Shown: positions 50,839-59,208 of the stretch, in pieces
How the letters are laid out: each line of letters opens with the position of its first letter
How positions within the stretch are numbered: position 1 is the first letter of the stretch
From: Zunongwangia sp. ESRF-bin46
Lineage (GTDB): Bacteria; Bacteroidota; Bacteroidia; Flavobacteriales; Flavobacteriaceae
Direction of reading: 5' to 3'
NCBI GenBank assembly: GCA_002631855.1
Contig: NTLF01000019.1
Location: forward strand, 124,001-188,000
DNA: 64,000 nt
Translations under genes and position numbers: made by a program
Notes under the pieces: model-generated
Databases searched by the model: none
Seen by the model: only the letters and a program-made list of their open reading frames with translations
What the model was told of the DNA's origin: nothing

Positions 50839-51729
50839 ATGAAGGCAATTAAGGATATATTAACCGTTGTAAACCCAATTTCGGGGAATAGTGCAAAGGA
50901 AGACACGATAACAAATATTATAGCGTATTGTGGTACAGATAATTATTCGTTGACCATTTATGAAACCACCGGAAAAGACGATATTACAAACATTCAAAAC
51001 CTAATACAAGAAAACACAATAGACAGGGTTTTGGTTGTTGGGGGTGACGGTACCATTAAAATGGTTGCCGAAGCTGTTGAAGGCTTTGAAGTCTCAGTAG
51101 GCATTATTCCTGCAGGTTCAGCTAATGGATTGGCTGTAAATTTTAATATTCCCAATACCCTACAAAAGCAATTAGATGTCGCCTTAGGACACAATACCAT
51201 TGATGCTGATAAGCTTTTAGTGAATGACCACGTATGTTTTCATATGGCCGACTTAGGCATCAATGCCGAATTGATAAAAAATTACGAAGCATCTAATATC
51301 CGTGGAAAATTAGGCTACGTGTTACAGACCATCCCTACTTTGTTTACCTCTGAGTACCCATTTAATTTTACGTTAAAAATAGATGCTAAAACCATAGAAA
51401 CCAAAGGCATTATGCTCGCTATTGCCAATGCCAATAAATTTGGTACCGGTGCAACTATAAACCCCAACGGAAAAATAAATGATGGAAAGTTTGAAGTTGT
51501 AGTTTTTAAAGAACTGAACATAGCTGAAATAATCAATACTATCTACGATAAAGCAAATGTTCAATCAGATTTTGCTCAAGAATATGCTACAACTTCGGCA
51601 ATCATAGAAACACAGGAATCGGTTCCGTTGCAAATAGATGGAGAGTTTATTGAAAACACTACAAAAGTAGAAGTGAAACTATGCGAAGAAAAACTAACTG
51701 TAGCTGTTCCTGAAAGCTTTGTTTCGTGA
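50839..51729 (+). CDS. Diacylglycerol kinase-family lipid kinase (YegS/DgkB-like)
   Basis: A 296-residue soluble lipid kinase. The nucleotide motif VVGGDGTIKMVAEAV is at 67-80, preceded by VNPISGNSAK and followed by GIIPAGSANGLAVNF. The C-terminal beta-sandwich has DGKFEVVVFK and LQIDGEFIENT. This class phosphorylates diacylglycerol or related lipids at the membrane surface. Its ATG is 66 nt from the GTG of the divergent phosphatidate-phosphatase-like gene, so the two may share a regulatory region. Exact substrate (diacylglycerol, sphingoid or other) is unknown. Confidence 0.9.
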   Translation: MKAIKDILTVVNPISGNSAKEDTITNIIAYCGTDNYSLTIYETTGKDDITNIQNLIQENTIDRVLVVGGDGTIKMVAEAVEGFEVSVGIIPAGSANGLAVNFNIPNTLQKQLDVALGHNTIDADKLLVNDHVCFHMADLGINAELIKNYEASNIRGKLGYVLQTIPTLFTSEYPFNFTLKIDAKTIETKGIMLAIANANKFGTGATINPNGKINDGKFEVVVFKELNIAEIINTIYDKANVQSDFAQEYATTSAIIETQESVPLQIDGEFIENTTKVEVKLCEEKLTVAVPESFVS

Positions 51730-51773
51730 TTTATAGTTATTGATTATCTTTAGCTTCTTTAAAAAAATAAGCT

Positions 51774-54700
51774 ATGAGATATTTCCTTTCCTTAATACTG
51801 ATAAGTTGTACGTTAACACTACATGCCCAAAAAAAAGATAAAGACAAGAAAGAAGAAACAAAATGGGATGTTTCCAGTCCCGGAAAAGACTTTAATTACA
51901 AAACCCATTCATTTACAACCAACGAAGGGACATGGATGAATCTCGATGTGAGTCCCGACGGACAAACCATCGTTTTTGATATGTTAGGCGACATTTACAA
52001 AATGCCGATAACAGGAGGAAAAGCAACTGCCATTAGAACTGGAATCCCCTTTGAGGTTCAACCACGGTTTAGCCCTGATGGGAAGAAAATTTCGTTTACT
52101 AGCGATGCAGGAGGCGGAGATAACATTTGGATAATGAATACCGATGGCAGTGATGCTAAACAAATTACAGATGAAGACTTTCGTTTGCTTAACAATGCGG
52201 TTTGGATGCCAGATGGTGATTATTTAATAGCAAGAAAACATTTTACCTCTGGAAGAAGTTTAGGAGCTGGCGAAATGTGGCAATATCACATTACTGGCGG
52301 AAAAGGGTTGCAGTTAACAGAACGGAAAAACGATCAACAAGATGTAAATGAACCTTTTGTTTCCCCCGATGGCAAGTATTTATACTATTCCGAAGATATG
52401 TATCCGGGAGGCAATTTTCAATACAATAAAGACCCAAATAGTCAAATTTATGTAATTAAGCGCTATAATTTTGAAACTGGTGATACTAAAACCATAACTG
52501 GAGGCCCAGGAGGTGCTGCTAGGCCCGTGCTCTCACCTAACGGAAAAAAACTGGCATTTGTAAAACGAGTACGTGAAAAAAGTGTATTGTATTTACATAA
52601 TCTAGAAACAGGAGAAGAATGGCCCGTTTACGATAAACTTACCAAAGACCAACAGGAAGCTTGGGCAATTTTTGGGGTCTATCCTAACTTTAGCTGGATG
52701 CCCAATAACACAGACCTTGTATTTTGGAGTGAAGGAAAAATTAATAAGCTTAATACTGAGACCCAACAACTAACTAACATTCCATTTACAGCCAATGTGA
52801 AAATCGATATTGCAGAGCGTGTACATTTTACCAATAAAGTTGAGGAAGAGACCTTTACCCCAAAAGTAATTCGTCATGCAGTGACTTCACCTAATGGAAA
52901 AATCGTTATCTTTAATGCTTTGGGCGCTCTCTATAAAAAAGAATTGCCTAACGGTTCCCCACAGAGAATTACAAACGGCACCGATTTCGAATTTGAACCA
53001 AGATTCTCCCCAGATGGAAAGCATATTGTTTTCGTCACTTGGAACGATCTTGAAAAAGGTGCCATTTTTAAAGTTTCTACCTCAGGCGGGACCCCTATAA
53101 AACTTACTCAAGAAAAAGCAATTTATCGAACACCTTCTTATTCACAAGATGGTAAACACATTGTTTTCAGAAAAGAAAAAGGAAACACAGATCAAGGTTT
53201 TACATTTACTAAAAAACCAGGTATCTATACAATGGACTCTTCTGGTAACAATGAAAAATTTGTTGCCGAAAAGGGCGAATACCCTATGTTTAACAAGAAT
53301 GGAGATCGTATTTTCTTGCAAACGGGAGGTACTTATTTCGGAAATCTTACCAAAAAATTAATTAGCGTTAATCTACAAGGAAACGATAAAAAGGAACATA
53401 TAAAATCAAAATATGCCAATAGGTTGGTTCCAAGTCCTGATAACAAATGGATTGCTTTTACACATCTGCATAAGGCATACGTCGCTCCGTTAGTATTGAA
53501 TGGTCAAACCATAGATTTAGACAATAAATCAAAGTCGGTTCCGGTCTCGCAAATTGCCAAAGACGCAGGTATTAATCTACATTGGTCACCAGATAGTAAA
53601 AAAGTAATGTGGACATTGGGTGATGAATATTTTAGTAATGAACTAAAAAACAGGTTTACATTTTTACCAGGTTCTTCTGAAGAAATCCCTAAAATAACCC
53701 TTAAAGGAACAAAAATCGGTCTTACAGCCCCGGTAGACACCCCTTCAGGAAAAATCGCGTTTACCAATGCCCGAATTATCACCATGAATGGCGACAAAGT
53801 AATTGAAAACGGAACCATTGTAATTAATGAAAATAAAATTGAAGCAATTGGTGAAGCTTCTAAAATCAAGGTTCCAAATGATGCAAAAGTGTATGATGCA
53901 AAAGGAAAAACCATTATGCCTGGTATGGTCGATGCGCACGCGCACGTAGGTGCATTCCGGTATGGTTTAACCACACAACAAAACTGGCAGTTAATGGCCA
54001 ACTTGGCATTTGGAGTTACTACTTCACACGACCCTTCCGCAAACACAGAAACGGTATTTAGTATTTCTGAATTATTAAAAGCTGGAAAATTAACCGGTCC
54101 GCGATTGTATTCTACGGGGTTTATATTATATGGGGCAGATGGCGACTTTAAAGCGGTTATCAATAATTTAGAAGATGCAGAAAGTAGCATTAGACGCACC
54201 AAAGCCTTTGGGGCAAAAAGTGTAAAGAGTTATAACCAACCTAGAAGAGAGCAAAGACAGCAAGTTCTGCAAGCAGCGCGAGAACAAGGTATTAATGTAG
54301 TTCCAGAGGGCGGATCTACTTTTTTCCATAATATTTCAATGGTAATAGATGGCCATACAGGTGTTGAACACAACATTCCTGTAGCGCCTGTTTATAAAGA
54401 TATTTTAGAAGTTTGGGGTAAAAGCAACGTTGGCTACACCCCTACTCTTATTGTTAATTATGGAGGGTTAAATGGCGAATACTATTATTACCAACGCGAT
54501 AATGTTTGGGAAAATGAAAAACTATTGCAATTTACACCAAGAAGAATTGTTGATAGTCGTTCGCGCCATCGTACCATGGTTCCTGAAAAAGAATATGAAA
54601 ATGGACATATTTTAGTTTCAGAAACTGCTAAAAAATTGAGTGATGCTGGTGTAAAAGTTAATATGGGAGCTCACGGACAATTACAAGGGTTGGGTGCTCA

Positions 54701-55070
54701 TTGGGAAACATGGATGCTTAAACAAGGTGGAATGACCAATCTAGAAGCACTAAAAACTGCCACGATTAATGCAGCCGAGTATATTGGAGCTGGGGATGAT
54801 GTAGGCTCTTTAGAAAAAGGGAAAATGGCAGATTTAATTGTGTTAACAGACAATCCGTTAGACGATATTGAAAACACACAAAGTATAGAAATGGTAATGG
54901 TGAATGGACGCCTATACGATGCAAACACCTTAAATGAAATTGGTAACCATCCAAAGGAACGAGTGCCATTTTGGTGGGAAAACAACAAGTACAATCAAGC
55001 TTTTCCTTGGCATCAAGAAACCGAAAGTTTTATGAGAGGTGGTTGTGGATGTCACGTAGGCCATCAATAA
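51774..55070 (+). CDS. Exported amidohydrolase with N-terminal TolB-like beta-propeller
   Basis: A 1098-residue secreted enzyme (signal peptide 1-18). The first about 650 residues are TolB/PD40 repeats forming beta-propeller blades (repeated FSPDGKKISFTSDAGG, LSPNGKKLAFVKR, FSPDGKHIVFVTW). The C-terminal amidohydrolase (about 665-1070) has the metal motif DAHAHVG (Asp720, His722, His724), GVEHNIPVAP and GSLEKGKMADLIVLTDNP. The very end is a GGCGCHVGHQ tail with two Cys and two His, which may add a metal site. Such proteins are thought to bind and cleave cyclic amide or peptide-like substrates in the periplasm or outside; the substrate is unknown. Confidence 0.88.
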   Translation: MRYFLSLILISCTLTLHAQKKDKDKKEETKWDVSSPGKDFNYKTHSFTTNEGTWMNLDVSPDGQTIVFDMLGDIYKMPITGGKATAIRTGIPFEVQPRFSPDGKKISFTSDAGGGDNIWIMNTDGSDAKQITDEDFRLLNNAVWMPDGDYLIARKHFTSGRSLGAGEMWQYHITGGKGLQLTERKNDQQDVNEPFVSPDGKYLYYSEDMYPGGNFQYNKDPNSQIYVIKRYNFETGDTKTITGGPGGAARPVLSPNGKKLAFVKRVREKSVLYLHNLETGEEWPVYDKLTKDQQEAWAIFGVYPNFSWMPNNTDLVFWSEGKINKLNTETQQLTNIPFTANVKIDIAERVHFTNKVEEETFTPKVIRHAVTSPNGKIVIFNALGALYKKELPNGSPQRITNGTDFEFEPRFSPDGKHIVFVTWNDLEKGAIFKVSTSGGTPIKLTQEKAIYRTPSYSQDGKHIVFRKEKGNTDQGFTFTKKPGIYTMDSSGNNEKFVAEKGEYPMFNKNGDRIFLQTGGTYFGNLTKKLISVNLQGNDKKEHIKSKYANRLVPSPDNKWIAFTHLHKAYVAPLVLNGQTIDLDNKSKSVPVSQIAKDAGINLHWSPDSKKVMWTLGDEYFSNELKNRFTFLPGSSEEIPKITLKGTKIGLTAPVDTPSGKIAFTNARIITMNGDKVIENGTIVINENKIEAIGEASKIKVPNDAKVYDAKGKTIMPGMVDAHAHVGAFRYGLTTQQNWQLMANLAFGVTTSHDPSANTETVFSISELLKAGKLTGPRLYSTGFILYGADGDFKAVINNLEDAESSIRRTKAFGAKSVKSYNQPRREQRQQVLQAAREQGINVVPEGGSTFFHNISMVIDGHTGVEHNIPVAPVYKDILEVWGKSNVGYTPTLIVNYGGLNGEYYYYQRDNVWENEKLLQFTPRRIVDSRSRHRTMVPEKEYENGHILVSETAKKLSDAGVKVNMGAHGQLQGLGAHWETWMLKQGGMTNLEALKTATINAAEYIGAGDDVGSLEKGKMADLIVLTDNPLDDIENTQSIEMVMVNGRLYDANTLNEIGNHPKERVPFWWENNKYNQAFPWHQETESFMRGGCGCHVGHQ

Positions 55071-55073
55071 ATT

Positions 55074-55385
55074 ATGAACGTAAGAGCCTATTGGCAATTT
55101 TATAAAGATATTTTCCCCTTTATAGCAGCATTTGGGATAGTCTGTGCTATTGCAACCAATGTATTTTGGGCTTTTACCCTTTTTTGTACTATAGGTTTAC
55201 TGATTGGTTTTTTAGGTTTTCAGTTTTTTAAGAAGGGAGAATATTATTTTTATTACAACTTAGGAATTACCAAATGGAACTTACTAAAGATTAGTTTTTT
55301 CATTAATTTACTTATCGCAATTCCACTGTTTTTAATTTTGTTAACCTGTTTTTATCTATTCTTTGGCGACTTTACAAGTACATGA
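55074..55385 (+). CDS. Small membrane protein, partner of the following ABC ATPase
   Basis: A 103-residue hydrophobic protein with three transmembrane segments at about 13-30, 33-52 and 77-98. The loop near 55-75 (KKGEYYFYYNLGITKWNLLK) is basic and aromatic. It starts 3 nt after the amidohydrolase stop, and the ABC ATPase gene overlaps its end by 23 nt. This coupling suggests a tiny permease or accessory subunit. It is too small to be a classical ABC permease, so it may form oligomers or depend on another subunit. No family was recognised. Confidence 0.65.
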   Translation: MNVRAYWQFYKDIFPFIAAFGIVCAIATNVFWAFTLFCTIGLLIGFLGFQFFKKGEYYFYYNLGITKWNLLKISFFINLLIAIPLFLILLTCFYLFFGDFTST

Positions 55386-56028
55386 TGTAACCAAAAGCTT
55401 CGGAAAAACCCAAGTTTTAAAGAATGTTTCTTTTTCAATGGAAACAGGAGATGTCTTTGGAGTCTTTGGAAGAAATGGCAGCGGAAAATCTACCCTGTTA
55501 AAAATCCTCTTCGGAACCCTTTCAGCAGACACTTTTCATCTTGAAATAAATGGAAGAAAAATTTCCACTTCCGAAGTAATTAAAAAACAGCTTATCGCCT
55601 ATTTACCGCAGCATCCTTTTTTGCCCAACAATCAAAGAGTGCGTGATATTATCCCAATGTATTTTCAGGAGGGAAAAGAACAGGACGCCGTTTTTTATCA
55701 TCCTTTTATAGCCACATTAACTCATAAAAAAGCTGGAGAACTTTCGCACGGAGAACGTAAGTTTTTTGAAACCATTTTAATTAGCCATTTACCGCACCCG
55801 TTTCTAATGTTAGACGAACCTTTTTCTATGCTAGAACCGCTTCAAACAAAAGCATTAAAAGAATTTTTAGTAAAAGTTTCAGAAAAAAAAGGCATTATTA
55901 TCACCGATCATTATTACGATGATGTTTTAGATATTACCACTAAAAACATTATCCTAAAAGACGGTAAAAGTATTGAAGTACAGTCTATTGAAGATTTGAA
56001 GAAAAACGAGTACCTTTCTAAAAACTAA
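55363..56028 (+). CDS. ABC transporter ATP-binding protein
   Basis: The start is TTG at 55363 (MATLQVHDVTKSFGKTQVL); no in-frame ATG gives a full ATPase fold, and the usual first strand begins here. The 221-residue ATPase has Walker A GRNGSGKST, Q-loop YLPQHPF, signature LSHGERKFFE (the C-loop is GELSHGERK), Walker B FLMLDEPFSML and a His switch in ITDHYY. Loss of the usual LSGGQ in favour of LSHGE is typical of exporter ATPases of the lipoprotein/polysaccharide type. It pairs with the 103-residue membrane protein. Confidence 0.85.
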   Translation: MATLQVHDVTKSFGKTQVLKNVSFSMETGDVFGVFGRNGSGKSTLLKILFGTLSADTFHLEINGRKISTSEVIKKQLIAYLPQHPFLPNNQRVRDIIPMYFQEGKEQDAVFYHPFIATLTHKKAGELSHGERKFFETILISHLPHPFLMLDEPFSMLEPLQTKALKEFLVKVSEKKGIIITDHYYDDVLDITTKNIILKDGKSIEVQSIEDLKKNEYLSKN

Positions 56029-56033
56029 TCAAG

Positions 56034-57104
56034 ATGAAAAAAATACTATTGCTTTGTTCCATTTTGGCAATTACTATTAGTTGTAAAAATGAAGCTGAAA
56101 CTAAAACAGAACAGGAAACAAAACCAGTTGTTTCAGAAACTGACTACCTATCTTTTACAGATAAAGACGATCAATTTACCGGCGGAATTAAAATGATTCC
56201 TATAGAAACAGCAAAAGGAACGTTTAATGTCTGGACCAAGCAAACGGGCAACAATCCAACGATAAAAGTATTGTTGTTACACGGCGGCCCCGGAATGACA
56301 CACGAAATTTATGAATGTTTTGACGGTTACTTTCCACAGGAAGGAATTGAATATTATTACTACGATCAATTAGGTAGTTACTACAGCGACCAACCAGACG
56401 ACAAAAGCCTTTGGAAAACCGAACGGTTTGTTGAAGAAGTAGAACAAGTTCGAAAAGCATTGGGTCTAAACAGCGATAACTTTTATTTATTTGGGCAATC
56501 GTGGGGCGGTATTTTAGCAATGGAATACGCATTAAAATATCAAGAAAACCTGAAAGGATTAATCGTTTCGAATATGGTGCCTTCCATTCCCGATTATATG
56601 AAATATAATGAAGAGGTTTTAGCACCTCAGCTAGATTCTACAGTTTTAAAAAAAATTATGCAGTATGAAGCTGCTGAAGATTATGAAAATGAAGAGTATC
56701 TTAACTTAATTGTAGAAAATTACTATCCTAAACACGTAATCCGTATGCCTATGGAAGCATGGCCTAACTCGTTGAACAGAGGGTTTAAACATGTGAATAC
56801 AGATGTGTATGTAACCATGCAAGGTCCAAGTGAATTTGGTATAAAAGGCGATGCTACATTAAAGGATTGGGATGTAAAAGATCGTGTACAAGAAATTACA
56901 GTTCCAACGCTTTCCATTGGTGCCACACACGATACTATGAATCCTGAAGAAATGAAATGGCTAGCTAACAATGTTAAAAACGGAAGATTTCACCTCTGCC
57001 CTAACGGAAGTCACCTATCACAATACGATGATCAAGAGGTTTTCTTTGAAGGATTGATTCAGTTTATAAAAGATGTCGATTCTGGAAATTTCAAAAAAGG
57101 ATAA
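56034..57104 (+). CDS. Proline-iminopeptidase-type alpha/beta hydrolase lipoprotein
   Basis: A 356-residue lipoprotein (signal ending TISC, Cys17). The hydrolase domain begins with HGGPGMTHE, the oxyanion motif of the prolyl aminopeptidase (S33) family. It continues with DQLGSYYSDQP, the nucleophile elbow GQSWGG, an Asp in GATHDTMNPEE and a His in PNGSHLSQY. S33 enzymes usually remove N-terminal proline; surface anchoring suggests extracellular peptide or amide hydrolysis. It is 6 nt after the ABC ATPase and likely in the same transcript as the amidohydrolase unit. Confidence 0.9.
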   Translation: MKKILLLCSILAITISCKNEAETKTEQETKPVVSETDYLSFTDKDDQFTGGIKMIPIETAKGTFNVWTKQTGNNPTIKVLLLHGGPGMTHEIYECFDGYFPQEGIEYYYYDQLGSYYSDQPDDKSLWKTERFVEEVEQVRKALGLNSDNFYLFGQSWGGILAMEYALKYQENLKGLIVSNMVPSIPDYMKYNEEVLAPQLDSTVLKKIMQYEAAEDYENEEYLNLIVENYYPKHVIRMPMEAWPNSLNRGFKHVNTDVYVTMQGPSEFGIKGDATLKDWDVKDRVQEITVPTLSIGATHDTMNPEEMKWLANNVKNGRFHLCPNGSHLSQYDDQEVFFEGLIQFIKDVDSGNFKKG

Positions 57105-57110
57105 AAAAAA

Positions 57111-57130
57111 AGACCCCAAAAATGGGGTCT
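57111..57130. terminator. Terminator between the hydrolase and fasciclin genes
   Basis: AGACCCCA (57111-57118) pairs with TGGGGTCT (57123-57130). On the minus strand it is followed by a run of ten T, so it is strongest for the fasciclin gene; on the plus strand the T-tract is weaker. Confidence 0.85.
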
Positions 57131-57154
57131 TCTTGATTATTCCAGAGAAAGGAA

Positions 57155-57775
57155 TTATCCTTTTGGCATTAGTACTTTATCAATGCTGTGAACAACACCA
57201 TTAGATGCATCCATATTGGCATTTAATACTGTTGCAGTATTACCTTTAGCATCCTTTATCATTATTTTATCATCTTTCATAGATAAAATAACGTTTTCAC
57301 CTTGTAAAGTCGTTACTCTGTATTTATTGTCATTATCTTTTATTGCTTTCATAAGAGCATCGCCTGTCCACTCACCAGAAACAACATGATATTTTAATAA
57401 TCCTTGAAGTTGAGTTTTATTCTCATCCATCATTAAATTATCCAAGTTTGTCTTTGGTACAGCTTCAAAAGCTTCATTGGTTGGAGCAAATACTGTGTAT
57501 TCACCTTCTTCCATAAAAGTTTGTGCAAGCCCTGCTTGTTTAAGTGCAGAAACTAAAGTAGACATATTCTGGTTATTCATAGCTTTTGAGGCAATTGTAT
57601 TTTCCTCAAACTCTTTTTTAGCCATCATAGCCTCTTCTTCAGCCTTTTTCTGGGCTTCCATTTCCATTTTTTCAGCTTCAGCCTTTGCTTCAGCTTCTTT
57701 CTTTTTCCCGTCATTACAAGCTGTAAACAACATAGTTGCTACTGCAAGTGACATAATAATTGATTTAAATTTCAT
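57155..57775 (-). CDS. Fasciclin-domain lipoprotein
   Basis: Start chosen at ATG 57775 (MKFKSIIMSLAVATMLFTAC), giving a lipobox with Cys20. The 206-residue protein has a Lys/Glu/Ala-rich linker (about 25-60), which predicts a helix, and one fasciclin (FAS1) domain (about 65-204). Conserved FAS1 elements are TLVSALKQAGLAQTF, YTVFAPTNEAF, LLKYHVVSGEW and NGVVHSIDKVLMPKG. FAS1 domains mediate adhesion at cell surfaces. A -7 element TATCTTTG lies at 57802-57809 and a strong terminator ends the gene. Confidence 0.92.
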   Translation of the reverse strand: MKFKSIIMSLAVATMLFTACNDGKKKEAEAKAEAEKMEMEAQKKAEEEAMMAKKEFEENTIASKAMNNQNMSTLVSALKQAGLAQTFMEEGEYTVFAPTNEAFEAVPKTNLDNLMMDENKTQLQGLLKYHVVSGEWTGDALMKAIKDNDNKYRVTTLQGENVILSMKDDKIMIKDAKGNTATVLNANMDASNGVVHSIDKVLMPKG

Positions 57776-57801
57776 AACGTTGATTTTTGTTTTGTTTAAA
57801 A

Positions 57802-57809
57802 CAAAGATA
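57802..57809 (-). promoter_or_regulatory. Fasciclin gene -7 promoter element
   Basis: TATCTTTG on the minus strand, perfect TAnnTTTG, 27 nt before the ATG. -33 weak. Confidence 0.55.
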
Positions 57810-57971
57810 ACGCTGAGTTTCATAAGGTTGTATTAAACCTCCTTAATTTTAAGTTAAATATTGAACAGATTCTTTCTCTAACTTGATTTTATAGGCACTT
57901 ATTTTATCAAATAGACTTGACAAACTTCTAAAAGTTGTATATTTAAAAGCACATTATTAAAATTTAAAAAA

Positions 57972-58349
57972 ATGGTTAAAGCAAAGTATCAAAATGTTTT
58001 GGATTTAGGAGAAAAACTTAAAATCCAGAATGGTGACGTAAAAGAAGAAAACGGAAAACTGAAAATTTGGGGAACTGCAAATACTCAGTACGACAAAGAC
58101 CGCTTATGGGATGAAATTAAGAAGTCTGGTGGTGAAAACCCGCAAGACCTCGAAGCAGATATTAAAGTAGCAGATAAAAACGCATACGCATATCACACTG
58201 TAGAAAAAGGTGAATCCCTAAGTAAAATTTCAAAAAAATATTACGGAGACCCTATGAAATACAATAAAATTTTTGAAGCTAACCGAAATATACTGGACAA
58301 TCCAGATGTGATTCATCCAGGTCAAGAACTTGAAATACCTAACAAGTAA
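57972..58349 (+). CDS. BON-like/LysM protein (YgaU-like)
   Basis: A 125-residue protein with no signal peptide. The N-terminal part (about 5-65; NGDVKEENGKLKIWGTANTQYDKDRLWDEI) is BON-like. The C-terminal LysM domain (about 75-123; AYHTVEKGESLSKISKKYYGDPMKYNKIFEANR, then HPGQELEIP) binds peptidoglycan or other acetylated glycans. This two-domain order matches E. coli YgaU, a potassium-binding cytoplasmic protein; similar function is inferred, not shown. A strong terminator follows. Confidence 0.88.
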   Translation: MVKAKYQNVLDLGEKLKIQNGDVKEENGKLKIWGTANTQYDKDRLWDEIKKSGGENPQDLEADIKVADKNAYAYHTVEKGESLSKISKKYYGDPMKYNKIFEANRNILDNPDVIHPGQELEIPNK

Positions 58350-58375
58350 ACTCTCCTTATATTAATTTAAAACCG

Positions 58376-58404
58376 GCTGTCTATTTTATAGACAGCTTTT
58401 TTTA
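58376..58404 (+). terminator. Terminator after the LysM gene
   Basis: GCTGTCTAT (58376-58384) pairs with ATAGACAGC (58388-58396) around TTT, followed by a T-run. Confidence 0.9.
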
Positions 58405-58446
58405 TTAAATAATAAAAAACCAAAGCAATTTCTTTAATTTTATATT

Positions 58447-59208
58447 ATGGAAATAATTAGTTCCCTTTCCCCCTATTTACTTGTCGGACTCTTTTTTTTA
58501 GGGGCGACAGCCTTCACTTTATCAACAATAAGTGGTGGTGGCGGAGCTTTGATGCAGATACCTATTCTCAATTTTTTAATCGGCACATCACAAACTGCTC
58601 CCGTTATCAATTTGGGTACTTTTATAAGTCGCCCCACACGTATAATTATTTTCTGGAAGCACATTGTATGGAAGGTGTTTTGGTTTTATGTTCCTTCGGC
58701 TATGATTGGTGCCGTTCTGGCTGCTTGGCTGTTTGCTGAAGTGAAGATTTATTGGGTGCAGATTATCGTCGGACTGTTTCTGGTAAGTACCTTTTTTCAG
58801 TACCGTTTCGGGAAAAAAGAGCGGTCTTTTGAAGTAAAACTCTGGTATTTTATTCCCTTAGGCTTCTTCATCTCCATAATAGGAACCCTAACCGGCGGAA
58901 TGGGCCCAATTTTAAACCCATTTCTACTTAATGCAGGTATTGATAAAGAATCCCTGGTAGGAACCAAAGCCGCACAATCTTTCTTTTTAGGCATTGCACA
59001 AATAGGAAGCTACGCCTTTTTCGGTTTATTAACCGATGAGCTTTGGGTTTACGGAATTGCAATGGGACTTGGCGCCATCGTCGGCAACCTCATCGGTAAA
59101 TGGTTGTTGCAACGTATGAGTAAACTCGCTTTTAGAAAATGGGTAATCGCAATTATGGTAATTAGTGGAATTGTTTTAATTGTAAAAGCAGCTAGTGAGT
59201 TGTTATAA
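58447..59208 (+). CDS. TauE/SafE-family sulfite/organosulfonate exporter
   Basis: A 253-residue inner-membrane protein with about eight transmembrane helices in two halves. The first half carries GATAFTLSTISGGGGALMQIPIL and the second GTLTGGMGPILNPFLL, the conserved glycine-rich repeats of TauE/SafE (DUF81) proteins. Substrates reported for the family are sulfite, sulfoacetate or taurine derivatives; none is implied by context. It is convergent with the MoxR-type gene, and their stop codons overlap by 6 nt (59203-59208). Confidence 0.9.
   Translation: MEIISSLSPYLLVGLFFLGATAFTLSTISGGGGALMQIPILNFLIGTSQTAPVINLGTFISRPTRIIIFWKHIVWKVFWFYVPSAMIGAVLAAWLFAEVKIYWVQIIVGLFLVSTFFQYRFGKKERSFEVKLWYFIPLGFFISIIGTLTGGMGPILNPFLLNAGIDKESLVGTKAAQSFFLGIAQIGSYAFFGLLTDELWVYGIAMGLGAIVGNLIGKWLLQRMSKLAFRKWVIAIMVISGIVLIVKAASELL

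Noticed and set aside
53504-54202. 232-codon open frame on the minus strand inside the amidohydrolase gene
   Set aside because: Antisense to conserved propeller and metal-site codons; composition is a reverse-frame artefact.
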